From an uncultured Chitinophaga sp. (GTDB taxonomy: Bacteria > Bacteroidota > Bacteroidia > Chitinophagales > Chitinophagaceae), in contig NZ_CALEJS010000015.1 in NCBI RefSeq assembly GCF_937898475.1, forward strand, positions 310,001 through 374,000: DNA of 64,000 bases, read 5' to 3'. Shown here in pieces: positions 24,563 to 32,932 of this stretch. Numbering within the stretch: position 1 is the first letter of the stretch; each line of letters opens with the position of its first letter. The notes beneath the pieces were generated by a model, which saw nothing but the letters and a program-made list of their open reading frames with translations, was not told the DNA's origin and ran no database searches. The position numbers were made by a program, and so were the translations under genes.

Positions 24563-25429
24563 TTACACCTGCATGTTGTCGATGAGCCTGACGGGACTGC
24601 CCTGCATTTTAGCGGCCACTACGGCGTACATAGGCCCGGGGGCCGATGCTGCGGAGCTGGGGTAGGTGATGGTATTGCCGTCTTTTACGGCGATCAGGTC
24701 CAGGTAATCCGCTTCAAATTTACTGGACGCTAACTGCAAGCGGGCGGCAGTCATGACCTCGGGCAGGGGTTTACCTTCCCGGACATTGTCCCGTATATAG
24801 GAGAGGGCCTTAAAAAGGGCCACGGCATTTGTTCTTTCTGCGGGACTGAGGCGCACATTGCGGCTGCTCATGGCCAAGCCATCCGGTTCGCGCAGGGTAG
24901 GGCAGATGATCATTTCAGCCGGGGAGCCGATCAATTTTAACAAATGTTTTACAACCAGGCATTGCTGCAGGTCTTTCTGCCCCATGAAGAGCTGATCCGG
25001 CTGAACAATATCCAGCAGTTTATGTACAATACGGCCTACGCCCTGGAAATGACCCGGGCGGTGGGCGCCTTCCAGTACGGTTTCCAGTTCGCCGAAGTCG
25101 TAATGCGGGGCCGGGGCGTCCAGGCCTTCGGGATACATTTCGGCTACGGAAGGGAGGAAAAGCACATCGGCGCCTGCTCCTGTGAGCAGTTCAATATCTT
25201 TTTCTATGGTGACGGGATACTTTTCAAAGTCTGCAGGATCATTGAACTGGGTAGGATTGACAAAGATGCTGCATACTACCAGGCTGGTGTGTTGCCGGGC
25301 CTCGTGTATTAATGACAGGTGCCCCTGGTGAAGGGCGCCCATAGTGGGTACAAATCCGATCTTTGATCCTTTCTGCCGGGCGGTTTCAAGAAAGAGCCGG
25401 AGGTCTTTCTGCTGTTTGAATAGGTACAT
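24563..25429 (-). CDS. panC: Pantothenate synthetase (pantoate-beta-alanine ligase)
   Basis: A 288-residue ATP-dependent ligase joining pantoate and beta-alanine. The adenylate-binding motif is FVPTMGALHQGHLSLI (the HxGH signature), and CSIFVNPTQFNDPADFEKYP, GQKDLQQCLVV and AMSSRNVRLSPAER are diagnostic blocks. I chose the ATG at 25429 (MYLFKQQKDL). The longer frame upstream is within a repeat. It completes the panB-panD-panC set in this window. Confidence 0.94.
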   Translation of the reverse strand: MYLFKQQKDLRLFLETARQKGSKIGFVPTMGALHQGHLSLIHEARQHTSLVVCSIFVNPTQFNDPADFEKYPVTIEKDIELLTGAGADVLFLPSVAEMYPEGLDAPAPHYDFGELETVLEGAHRPGHFQGVGRIVHKLLDIVQPDQLFMGQKDLQQCLVVKHLLKLIGSPAEMIICPTLREPDGLAMSSRNVRLSPAERTNAVALFKALSYIRDNVREGKPLPEVMTAARLQLASSKFEADYLDLIAVKDGNTITYPSSAASAPGPMYAVVAAKMQGSPVRLIDNMQV

Positions 25430-25437
25430 GTTAAAAT

Positions 25438-25490
25438 AAGCTGTTAGCTTTTGGCTGTTAGCATTTAGTTGGTAGTATCTGGCTGTCAAA
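25438..25490. repeat. AGCTGTTAGC-family single arm
   Basis: AAGCTGTTAGCTTTTGGCTGTTAGCATTTAG is a one-armed copy of the family just upstream of panC. No facing arm is seen. Confidence 0.5.
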
Positions 25491-25611
25491 GCGTGTCATA
25501 ACGCGCGCAAATACTACGTAAAAAAGGGCGTTTCTGCCATGAAACAATGCTTAAAGCGATGTTAAAAGTGCCAAATTGTCCTTTTTTCTTTAAAAAATCC
25601 GTAATTTTGCA

Positions 25612-25619
25612 AGCCAAAT
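25612..25619 (+). promoter_or_regulatory. Putative -7 promoter box of the glycogen synthase-like gene
   Basis: TAATTTTG fits TAnnTTTG and lies 31 bp before the ATG at 25651. A -33 element at proper spacing is not clear. Confidence 0.35.
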
Positions 25620-25650
25620 TAAAAATTACTGCATTAATAATCAGCATTAA

Positions 25651-26469
25651 ATGTCCACAAAGAAAAGAATTCTTTTTATTGCCCAGGAAATGTCGCCATA
25701 TTTGGATCTGACTGAATATGCGGCCATGGTCAATAAAATGGCAATTAAGTCCAACGAGGCTGGATTGGAGGTTCGGGTGATCATGCCCAGGTTTGGCATT
25801 ATTAATGAGAGAAGACATCGTTTGCACGAAGTGGTACGGCTGTCGGGGATCAATATTGTGATAGACAATGATGATTATCCCCTGATCATTAAGGTGGCTT
25901 CTTTGCCAAGTGCGCGCCTGCAGGTGTATTTCCTGGACAATGAGGATTATTTTAAGCGTAAAACGGTATTTACCGACGAGAACGAGCAGTTCTATGATGA
26001 TAACGCGGCCCGTTCCGTGTTCTTCTGTAAAGGGGCGCTTGAAACGGTGAAAAAATTTGGCTGGCCGCCGGATATTATCCATTGCAGCGGCTGGATGACA
26101 TCACTGATACCTATGTACCTGAAAACAGCCTATAAGAAGGAGCCTGTTTTCGCACATTCCAAGATCGTATATTCACTGGAACCCAATTCTTTTAAAGAGA
26201 AGCTGGGTGCCACCTTTGTTAAAAAGGCCACTATCAGCAACCAGATCAAGGAGAAGGATATTGAGCTGTACAAGGAAGGCACCAATGCGGCCCTGAACAA
26301 AGGCGCTGCCAAATATGCCGACGCTGTGATAGTGGCAGGAGATAAAGTTGATAAAAAACTGGTAGAAGAAATAAAGGGGGAAAAGGGCAAGATCGTTCTT
26401 CCGTACAAGAAAGAGAACGAGGACCTGGCTGACTACCTGCAGCTGTATCACCAGCTGCTCGGAAAATAG
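25651..26469 (+). CDS. Half-length glycogen/starch synthase (GT5 N-terminal domain only)
   Basis: A 272-residue protein matching the N-terminal Rossmann domain of GT5 glycogen synthases. It starts KKRILFIAQEMSPYLDLTEYA, where the canonical form has a KTGGL loop. Here LDLTEYAAM replaces it, so the ADP-glucose lysine is missing. PDIIHCSGWMTSLIPMYLK corresponds to the DVVHAHDW block. The C-terminal GT-B half with the nucleotide-sugar site is absent, as the full enzymes have about 480 residues. A stop codon ends the frame cleanly. It lies upstream of the DUF4270 gene in the same direction, a pairing I believe is common in Bacteroidota. Catalysis is doubtful. Confidence 0.75.
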   Translation: MSTKKRILFIAQEMSPYLDLTEYAAMVNKMAIKSNEAGLEVRVIMPRFGIINERRHRLHEVVRLSGINIVIDNDDYPLIIKVASLPSARLQVYFLDNEDYFKRKTVFTDENEQFYDDNAARSVFFCKGALETVKKFGWPPDIIHCSGWMTSLIPMYLKTAYKKEPVFAHSKIVYSLEPNSFKEKLGATFVKKATISNQIKEKDIELYKEGTNAALNKGAAKYADAVIVAGDKVDKKLVEEIKGEKGKIVLPYKKENEDLADYLQLYHQLLGK

Positions 26470-26477
26470 AGTATTGA

Positions 26478-26578
26478 GGTCATGGTCCATAGTCAACGGT
26501 CCATGGCATATCCGGTTGCTTAAGGAGATTTTTTTGGCAAGATAACAACAATGGACCATGGACAATGGGCCATGGACT
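26478..26578. repeat. GGTCCATGG-family inverted element
   Basis: Left arm GGTCCATAGTCAACGGTCCATGG, right arm AATGGACCATGGACAATGGGCCATGG. The arms are mutually complementary with a 40-bp loop. It fills the gap between the glycogen synthase-like and DUF4270 genes, and its right arm creates a false upstream ATG for the latter. Confidence 0.7.
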
Positions 26579-26599
26579 AAACAAACAAAACCAATACGC

Positions 26600-27961
26600 G
26601 TGAGAATTTTTTTCAGGAACCTGGGATTAGTCGCCGCTTTCTTTACCGCGCTCTATATTTCATCCGGTTGTAACGAAGCTACCATCCTCGGAAGGGAGCT
26701 GATTCCCGGAAAGGACTTTGTAAACGGAGAAGATACCATTATCACCGATATCATCACACACAACATCTGGAAAGTAGATTCCGCCGTGTTCACCGGGCGG
26801 GGAAATTATAACAAAGTGCTGGGCTCCATCGTGGATGATCCCCTGTTTGGCAGAACCCACGCTTTTGTATATACGCAGATGAGCCTTCCCAGCAACGCTT
26901 ACAGCTGGCAGGGCACCAACCAGCAGCTGGACTCTGTGGTGCTGAGCCTTTCCGTAAGAGGTTATTACGGCGACTCCCTGTCTCCGCAGACCTTCCGGGT
27001 GTACCGCATGAACGAACCCGATTTCAGGGTTGATTCCAATTACCGTTATTACCAGGCATTAAAATATAATGCAGGCGAACTGCTGGGTACTGCCACTGTC
27101 ATACCCAGGAACCTGAAAGACTCCGTATCAGTTTACGGCGTAAAAGAGGGTCCGCAGCTGCGTATCAGACTGAGTAACGCCTTCGGCACCCAGCTGCTGC
27201 AGCAAACCTCCACCACCGGCTTTACAAACGACTCTACTTTCCGCGCTTTCCTGAGAGGATTTGCGATCGTACCGGATACCATGCTGTCTACCAACCGTAC
27301 CATGCTGTACCTGGACATGACAGAACCGGAGAACTACCTGACGGTATTCTATAAGAACTCGGAGAACGATTCCCTGCAAACGCATTTCTCTTTTGGCGGC
27401 GCCGCGGCACATGCCAACTATTTTGTGCGTAACCCGATGGGCTCCCAATCGGCGCAGTACCTGAACACCAACCGTCCGGAGGGCGACAGCCTGCTGTTCC
27501 TCACCGCTGCTCCCGGTTTCTACACCAGGATCACCATCCCCAACCTGGAAAACTTCCCGAATGCGGTGATCAACAAGGCAGAACTGGTAGTAACAGAGAT
27601 ATCTACCGGAACAGGTGACCTGGATAATATATATTCTGAACCAGATTACTTATTTTTGATGCAATATATAAACGGGGATACCACCAGACCCGTGATAGAT
27701 TACGGTAACCCTCAGAATCCCAACCAACCTTATTTTGGTGGCGATAAAACAGAGGTGAACGTCGGAGGAGTGAAAGTATCACAGTACAAGTTTAATATTG
27801 CACGGTTCATGCAGTTCCTGCTGCGTAAGCAGGAAACCAATACCGGTTTCAAACTGGAGGCATTGTCCCCCCGGAATATTGACGTACAACGTGTGAAGGC
27901 AGGAGGAGGGATCCATTCCCAGTACAATTTAAAACTGCGAATTATTTACACTAAACTTTAA
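26600..27961 (+). CDS. DUF4270 outer-surface lipoprotein
   Basis: A protein of about 453 residues, exported and lipid-anchored: a hydrophobic N-terminus (LGLVAAFFTALYISSGC) ends in a lipobox-like SSGC. DUF4270 is a Bacteroidota family with an early GRELIPGKDFVNGEDTI and repeated beta-strand segments, and its function is unknown. I prefer the GTG at 26600 as start because the in-frame ATG at 26558 lies inside a dispersed repeat. metK follows after 15 bp, so the genes are likely co-transcribed. Confidence 0.75.
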   Translation: MRIFFRNLGLVAAFFTALYISSGCNEATILGRELIPGKDFVNGEDTIITDIITHNIWKVDSAVFTGRGNYNKVLGSIVDDPLFGRTHAFVYTQMSLPSNAYSWQGTNQQLDSVVLSLSVRGYYGDSLSPQTFRVYRMNEPDFRVDSNYRYYQALKYNAGELLGTATVIPRNLKDSVSVYGVKEGPQLRIRLSNAFGTQLLQQTSTTGFTNDSTFRAFLRGFAIVPDTMLSTNRTMLYLDMTEPENYLTVFYKNSENDSLQTHFSFGGAAAHANYFVRNPMGSQSAQYLNTNRPEGDSLLFLTAAPGFYTRITIPNLENFPNAVINKAELVVTEISTGTGDLDNIYSEPDYLFLMQYINGDTTRPVIDYGNPQNPNQPYFGGDKTEVNVGGVKVSQYKFNIARFMQFLLRKQETNTGFKLEALSPRNIDVQRVKAGGGIHSQYNLKLRIIYTKL

Positions 27962-27976
27962 AAGCGAAAGAGAGCT

Positions 27977-29230
27977 ATGCCTTATTTATTTACGTCAGAA
28001 TCGGTATCAGAAGGGCATCCCGATAAAGTAGCGGATCAGATATCCGATGCGTTGATTGATCATTTCCTTGCGTATGATGCAAAGTCAAAAGTTGCCTGCG
28101 AAACATTGGTAACTACCGGGCAGGTAGTGCTGGCAGGTGAAGTAAAATCCGATGCATACCTGGATGTACAGGATATTGCCCGCGAGGTGATCCGTAAGAT
28201 AGGGTATACCAAAAGTGAATATATGTTCGAAGCCAACAGCTGTGGTATCCTGTCGGCTATCCATGAACAGTCGCCCGACATCAACCAGGGTGTTGACCGT
28301 AAGAACCCTGAAGAGCAGGGCGCCGGCGACCAGGGTATGATGTTTGGTTACGCTACGAAGGAAACGGAGAACTATATGCCGCTGGCGCTTGACCTGGCCC
28401 ACAAACTGCTGATAGAGCTGGCTGCCATCCGCCGCGAAAATAAAGATATCACTTACCTGCGCCCGGACGCCAAATCACAGGTGACCATCGAGTACTCTGA
28501 TGATAACAAGCCCGTTCGTATAGACACCATCGTGATCTCTACCCAGCATGATGACTTTGACAAGGATCAGCAGATGCTGGACAAGATCAAAGCCGATATG
28601 ATCAACATTGTGGTGCCCCGCGTAAAGGCGCAGCTGAAACCTGAACTGCAGGATCTGTTTGACGACAAGATCACTTATCATATCAATCCTACCGGTAAAT
28701 TCGTGATCGGTGGTCCGCACGGCGATACCGGCCTGACCGGCCGTAAGATCATTGTAGACACTTACGGTGGTAAAGGCGCGCACGGTGGTGGTGCATTCTC
28801 GGGTAAAGATCCTTCCAAGGTAGACCGTTCTGCAGCATACGCTACCCGTCACATCGCCAAAAACCTGGTAGCCGCCGGTTTGTGCGACGAAGTACTGGTG
28901 CAGGTATCTTACGCTATCGGCGTAGCCAAACCCTGTGGCCTGTACATTAATACCTACGGTACCGCCAAAGTGAAAATGAGCGATGGAGAGATTGCCCGTA
29001 TGGTAGAAGAGATCTTCGATATGCGCCCTTACTCTATCGAGCAAAGGCTGAAACTGCGTAATCCTATCTACAGCGAAACCGCCGCTTACGGACACATGGG
29101 CCGTAGCAACCAGGTGGTTACGAAAGTGTTCAACAAAGGCAAACAGAACGAGAAGAAAGTGGAAGTGGAACTGTTTACCTGGGAGAAACTGGATTATGTG
29201 GATGCGGTTAAGAAGGCGTTTGGGCTTTAA
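27977..29230 (+). CDS. metK: S-adenosylmethionine synthetase
   Basis: A 417-residue cytoplasmic enzyme that makes S-adenosylmethionine from methionine and ATP. Diagnostic blocks: the ESVSEGHPDKVADQISDAL N-terminus with the catalytic His, GAGDQGMMFGYATKET, FVIGGPHGDTGLTGRKIIVD and GGGAFSGKDPSKVDRSAAY. The length is slightly above the E. coli enzyme (384) with an insertion near TYLRPDAKSQ and a C-terminal extension, as in other Bacteroidota. No SAM riboswitch is seen in the 15-bp gap upstream. Transcription probably comes from the DUF4270 gene. Confidence 0.96.
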   Translation: MPYLFTSESVSEGHPDKVADQISDALIDHFLAYDAKSKVACETLVTTGQVVLAGEVKSDAYLDVQDIAREVIRKIGYTKSEYMFEANSCGILSAIHEQSPDINQGVDRKNPEEQGAGDQGMMFGYATKETENYMPLALDLAHKLLIELAAIRRENKDITYLRPDAKSQVTIEYSDDNKPVRIDTIVISTQHDDFDKDQQMLDKIKADMINIVVPRVKAQLKPELQDLFDDKITYHINPTGKFVIGGPHGDTGLTGRKIIVDTYGGKGAHGGGAFSGKDPSKVDRSAAYATRHIAKNLVAAGLCDEVLVQVSYAIGVAKPCGLYINTYGTAKVKMSDGEIARMVEEIFDMRPYSIEQRLKLRNPIYSETAAYGHMGRSNQVVTKVFNKGKQNEKKVEVELFTWEKLDYVDAVKKAFGL

Positions 29231-29235
29231 GATTT

Positions 29236-29372
29236 AAATACCAAATACCAAATTCCAAATTCCAAAGTGCGGAGATGGCTGCGAAGCGCTCCACGGTTTG
29301 GAATTTGGAATTTTTATTTTAGGTTTTGAGCATTTGGAACCTGGCAATTGTTATTTGGAATTTGGAATTTTC
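29236..29372. repeat. GGAATTT-family inverted heptamer element (copy k)
   Basis: Left arm AATACCAAATACCAAATTCC..., core GTGCGGAGATGGCTGCGAAG facing CGCTCCACGG, and two right arms (TTTGGAATTTGGAATTTT at 29298 and again near 29353). It separates convergent metK and the peroxiredoxin and touches the latter's stop codon. Confidence 0.8.
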
Positions 29373-29892
29373 ACTTTGGAATATGCTGAAGCGCCGTCAG
29401 CGCTTCCGTCACATGTTGTTCTGCGTTGCGCATGGAATTGAACTGATGAATGATAACCCCGTTCCTGTCTGCCACGTACGTTACTCTTCCCGGTAATACA
29501 AAATTCTTAGGCACCCCGAATAGTTTTCTTACTTCGTTGGCGGTATCGGCCAGCAGGGTGAAGGGCAGCTGGTGGTGTTCGGCAAATGCTTTGTGCGACT
29601 GAACGCCGTCGCTGCTGATGCCGATCACGCGGGCGCCCTGTTCGCGGAACTGTTCGTAGGCGTCGCGGAAAGAGCAGGCTTCCTTGGTGCAGACGCTGGT
29701 TTCATCTTTCGGGTAGAAATAGATCACCAGTGGTTGTTTGCCTAATACGGAAGAAAGATCGAAGAGCTGGCCGTTCTGATCTTTCAGGCGGAAGGTGGGT
29801 ACCTTGTCCCCGTTCTTCAGCTGCGCCCGGGCGCCGCAAGCCAATATGAAAACCAGGCAAGCCAGCAGGGCAGTGGGCATGAACTGTTTCAT
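29371..29892 (-). CDS. Exported BCP/PrxQ-type peroxiredoxin
   Basis: A 173-residue thiol peroxidase with an N-terminal signal peptide (MKQFMPTALLACLVFILACGARA), so it should work in the periplasm or be lipid-anchored at the Cys19-like position. The peroxidatic Cys is in YPKDETSVCTKEACSFRD, and the resolving Cys is five residues later, as in the alpha-2 type of BCP/PrxQ. LLADTANEVRKLFGVPK matches the family C-terminal part. Start ATG 29892. No thioredoxin-like partner is adjacent. Confidence 0.85.
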   Translation of the reverse strand: MKQFMPTALLACLVFILACGARAQLKNGDKVPTFRLKDQNGQLFDLSSVLGKQPLVIYFYPKDETSVCTKEACSFRDAYEQFREQGARVIGISSDGVQSHKAFAEHHQLPFTLLADTANEVRKLFGVPKNFVLPGRVTYVADRNGVIIHQFNSMRNAEQHVTEALTALQHIPK

Positions 29893-30022
29893 AAGATGGT
29901 TTGATTTTGTGCTGGAACAAAGTTCGGGGATCGGGGCGTAAGATGAGAAGAAATTTTTGGGCGGAAGGAGAGAAGCGGTTGTCCTGCCAGGTGGCAGGAC
30001 AACTCATGCTGCGGGTCTCCGG

Positions 30023-30655
30023 TCAGAACAGGAAATTAATTCCGATCCTGAACTCTTCCGTGCCGTTGCGGCTGGACCTGATACCAAAAGAGTGGCTATA
30101 GCCGAGATCGTTCTTCTGATAATCATAGCTGACAAGGCGGCCCAGGGAAGCCTGCAGGGCAATGTTGCTTTTTAAGCGGAACATCAGACCGGGTTCATAA
30201 AATGCACCGGCGCCCCAGTAATCCATTTTGGAATGAACGCTGTCAGTTTCCTGGGTGCTCTTAATGTAGCTGCCGTAGAGGCCCAGATCGTTATAAATAC
30301 TGAACCTGCTTTGCCATAGTGGGATCTCAAACCGGACGAAAGGCCCGAAGGAATAAAGGTTATACTCATTCCTGTTAACAGCTCCGCTGTTTTCATTTTT
30401 GTTGTAAGCATAAGTAAGGCTGGCTCCGATTGCGAAAGTAGCAGACAAATAATGCGCATAAACCGGGGCTACACTGATGCTGGTACTCGTTCCTTCTGAC
30501 GTGGTTGTGGCATTTTTGTCTGTTGAATATCCGAATCCAAGCGTACCGCCGATGAGGTTTCGTTTAAATGACGCGGGTTGTTCCTGGGCTTGTGCTTTGG
30601 GTTGAGCAAACAACAAAAGGGTTCCCGTGCAAAGGGACAATAGAATTCTCTGCAT
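30023..30655 (-). CDS. Small outer-membrane beta-barrel protein
   Basis: A 210-residue exported protein with a signal peptide (LSLCTGTLLLFAQPKAQAQ) followed by alternating amphipathic strands (GGTLGFGYSTDKNAT, ISVAPVYAHYLSATFAIGASLTYAY, GPFVRFEIPLW and so on) and a terminal aromatic residue (INFLF), as expected of an eight- to ten-stranded outer-membrane barrel of the OmpA/OprF-like or porT type. No enzymatic residue set is seen. Its role is unknown. Confidence 0.7.
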   Translation of the reverse strand: MQRILLSLCTGTLLLFAQPKAQAQEQPASFKRNLIGGTLGFGYSTDKNATTTSEGTSTSISVAPVYAHYLSATFAIGASLTYAYNKNENSGAVNRNEYNLYSFGPFVRFEIPLWQSRFSIYNDLGLYGSYIKSTQETDSVHSKMDYWGAGAFYEPGLMFRLKSNIALQASLGRLVSYDYQKNDLGYSHSFGIRSSRNGTEEFRIGINFLF

Positions 30656-30783
30656 AGTGTACTGGGTTTAGTGATATAGATTGTTAACGGCAGCAATCTA
30701 AACAGTAAAATGAAGATGTATTGTTAAAGAGTGTTATTTGTTTTCTAAGGTAATGTTAAAAGAGTTCTATGGCTTTTAATTAC

Positions 30784-30791
30784 TATTTTTG
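30784..30791 (+). promoter_or_regulatory. Putative -7 promoter box of pyrR
   Basis: TATTTTTG fits TAnnTTTG and lies 22 bp before the TTG start of pyrR. No PyrR-binding RNA loop or attenuator was recognised in the short leader. Confidence 0.4.
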
Positions 30792-30813
30792 GACATCAAA
30801 AATTTAATGCGCT

Positions 30814-31344
30814 TTGAAAACCATACTGAATGGGACACAGTTGGCCATTACAATAGACAGGCTTTGTCACCAGCTGATAGAGAATCACCTCAATTTTGAG
30901 CATACGGTGCTGATAGGCCTGCAGCCCAGGGGCATCTACCTGTCAGACAGGATCTATCATACACTGCAGAAGCTGTTGCCCGCTACGCCTATTGCCTACG
31001 GTAAGCTTGATATTACTTTTTACAGGGATGATTTCAACAAGGGAACTGCCCTGCATGTGCCCAATGAAACAGACATCAATTTTTCCATAGAGAATAAAAG
31101 GGTCGTACTGATAGACGACGTATTGTATACAGGCCGTACCACACGTTCTGCCCTGGATGCCATGCTTGATTTTGGCCGCCCTGGTTCCGTAGAGCTGCTG
31201 GTATTGATAGACCGCCGTTTTACCCGCCAGCTGCCTATCCAGGCTGATTATACGGGCCGTACCATCGATGCTATTATCAGTGAAAAAGTGCGGGTATTGT
31301 GGAAAGAACGGGATGGGAAAGACGAAGTAATTATATTGGAGTAG
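30814..31344 (+). CDS. pyrR: PyrR-type phosphoribosyltransferase
   Basis: A 176-residue type I phosphoribosyltransferase. In Firmicutes PyrR is both a uracil phosphoribosyltransferase and an RNA-binding attenuator of pyr operons. The PRPP-binding loop is RVVLIDDVLYTGRTTRSALD. LIGLQPRGIYLSDRI and KLDITFYRDDF are conserved blocks. The frame opens with TTG at 30814. The next biosynthetic gene, pyrB, is split off by an S23 gene cassette. I see no anti-terminator structure, so regulation by PyrR is not shown. Confidence 0.88.
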   Translation: MKTILNGTQLAITIDRLCHQLIENHLNFEHTVLIGLQPRGIYLSDRIYHTLQKLLPATPIAYGKLDITFYRDDFNKGTALHVPNETDINFSIENKRVVLIDDVLYTGRTTRSALDAMLDFGRPGSVELLVLIDRRFTRQLPIQADYTGRTIDAIISEKVRVLWKERDGKDEVIILE

Positions 31345-31950
31345 AATCCAAATTCCAAATCGCGGAGATTTTGGCGGAGAACTTTGGGAGTGTAATTTAT
31401 CGTACATTGTATTATTCTGTCATTCTATTATTGTTAACCTAAAGTGATCATTATGTTCAGGGATTTAGCAGAGCGAACGATGACCTTTGCCCGCGACGTA
31501 AGGGATCTTTGTAAAGAACTGAAAAAGGATGTAATAAATAATGTATATATACAACAATTGATCAGGTCAGGCAGTTCCATAGGGGCTAACTATATTGAAG
31601 CGAATGAAAGCCTGGGTGCAGCTGATCGTAAAATGCACATACGTATTTCCAGGAAGGAGGCAAAGGAGTCTAAATGGTGGCTACGATTAATTGTGATTGG
31701 CGCTCATGAGCAACAGCAGGCGGCTGTTAGAGTACAGCTGATCGACGAAGCTGAACAATTACGTAAGATAATGTCATCTATATTGCAGAAGCTGGAAGCA
31801 AGCCCGGTAACCTGGTTTTCATTACTGACTTACCAGGACACCGGATTTAAGCCAGGTGTTTGAAATGCAATCTCAGGACCTGGCATCTAACCTTTGGATT
31901 TTGGAATTTGGAATTTAGTATTTGGAATTTAGTATTTGGTCTCTGGAATT
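31345..31950 (+). mobile_element. GGAATTT-family element carrying an S23 four-helix-bundle gene (copy l)
   Basis: The left arm AATCCAAATTCCAAAT (31345-31360), followed by the core-like CGCGGAGATTTTGGCGGAGA, faces a right arm with TTTGGATTTTGGAATTTGGAATTT and further units (31893-31950). Between them is one gene, 31453-31863. It separates pyrR and pyrB. Other loci of the family in the window have the same arms and a CGGAGA/TCTCCG core but no gene. The link to mobility is inference. The sequence shows only the architecture. Confidence 0.55.
31453..31863 (+). CDS. Four-helix bundle protein of the S23 / 23S rRNA intervening-sequence family
   Basis: A 136-residue helical protein. The family pattern is evident: an N-terminal MFRDLAERTMTFARDVRDL, the central QLIRSGSSIGANYIEANESL and a later RKEAKESKWWLRLI. 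The family was first found inside insertions of 23S rRNA genes in Leptospira and Coxiella, and the Avd protein of diversity-generating retroelements has the same fold. Free-standing copies have unknown function. The ATG at 31453 is preferred. A GTG lies 9 bp upstream. It sits alone between inverted repeat arms inside the pyr cluster, on the same strand. Confidence 0.85.
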   Translation: MFRDLAERTMTFARDVRDLCKELKKDVINNVYIQQLIRSGSSIGANYIEANESLGAADRKMHIRISRKEAKESKWWLRLIVIGAHEQQQAAVRVQLIDEAEQLRKIMSSILQKLEASPVTWFSLLTYQDTGFKPGV

Positions 31951-31952
31951 TT

Positions 31953-31960
31953 TATATTTG
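31953..31960 (+). promoter_or_regulatory. Putative -7 promoter box of pyrB
   Basis: TATATTTG is a perfect TAnnTTTG and ends 9 bp before the pyrB ATG. It lies just after the right repeat arm, which supplies TTTG sequences upstream, though not at the ideal distance. Confidence 0.4.
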
Positions 31961-31969
31961 CACCTTAGA

Positions 31970-32905
31970 ATGTCACTCTCAGTAAAACATCTTCTCGGAA
32001 TTCGCGATCTGGAACGTCAGGATATAGAGCTTGTTTTTCAAACAGCTGACCAGTTTAAAGAGGTTTTGCAAAGGCCCATCAAGAAAGTTCCAACATTGCG
32101 GGACACTACCATCGTTAATTTATTTTTTGAGAACTCTACCCGTACACGGATCTCGTTCGAGCTGGCGGAAAAACGGCTCAGCGCAGATGTGGTGAACTTC
32201 TCTGCATCCGGCTCTTCTGTCTCAAAAGGAGAAACGCTGATCGATACGGTGAACAATATCCTCTCCATGAAAGTGGATATGGTGGTGATGCGGCATTCTG
32301 CCAGCGGCGCCCCCCACTTTTTATCGCAACACATCAACGTGCCCATTGTGAACGCCGGCGACGGTATCAATGAGCATCCCACCCAGGCATTGCTGGATGC
32401 CTTTTCCATCCGCGAAAAGCTGGGCAGCATTCAGGGTAAGAAAGTGGCCATCTGTGGAGACATCATGCACTCCCGCGTTGCGCTGTCCAACATCTACTGC
32501 CTGAAGAAGCTGGGCGCCGAGGTTACGGTAGTGGGCCCACCCACACTGATCCCCAAGCACATGGAAGCCGCACTGGGCGTTAATGTAACATATAACATCC
32601 GCGAAGCCCTGGCCTGGGCCGATGTAGCTAACGTACTCCGCATACAGCTGGAAAGGCAGAACACCCCGCTGTTCTCCTCCCTGCGCGAATACTCCCTGGC
32701 CTACGGCGTAAACCGCCGCCTGCTGGACAGCCTCCAGAAAGACATCGTCATTATGCACCCCGGCCCCATCAACAGGGGTGTAGAACTCAGCTCCGACGTT
32801 GCTGATTCCGGACAATCCATCATCCTTAACCAGGTTGAGAACGGCGTAGCCGTTAGGATGGCGGTACTCTATCTGTTGGCAGGGCATCAGCAGCTGGCTA
32901 ATTAA
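31970..32905 (+). CDS. pyrB: Aspartate carbamoyltransferase, catalytic chain
   Basis: A 311-residue enzyme that carbamoylates aspartate in the first committed step of pyrimidine synthesis. The carbamoyl-phosphate loop FFENSTRTRISFE is at about residues 48-60. The mobile-loop region VVNFSASGSSVSKGE, NAGDGINEHPTQALLD and MHPGPINRGVELS are conserved. No pyrI regulatory chain is adjacent. I chose ATG 31970. The frame extends upstream only through the repeat arm (MEFSIWSLEF...). A gene 27 bp downstream (DUF486) may be co-transcribed. Confidence 0.94.
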   Translation: MSLSVKHLLGIRDLERQDIELVFQTADQFKEVLQRPIKKVPTLRDTTIVNLFFENSTRTRISFELAEKRLSADVVNFSASGSSVSKGETLIDTVNNILSMKVDMVVMRHSASGAPHFLSQHINVPIVNAGDGINEHPTQALLDAFSIREKLGSIQGKKVAICGDIMHSRVALSNIYCLKKLGAEVTVVGPPTLIPKHMEAALGVNVTYNIREALAWADVANVLRIQLERQNTPLFSSLREYSLAYGVNRRLLDSLQKDIVIMHPGPINRGVELSSDVADSGQSIILNQVENGVAVRMAVLYLLAGHQQLAN

Positions 32906-32932
32906 CAGTAAAGAATAATTAATTACAAAGCG

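Noticed and set aside
27961..27977. SAM riboswitch before metK
   Set aside because: The gap is only 15 bp and has no room for one.
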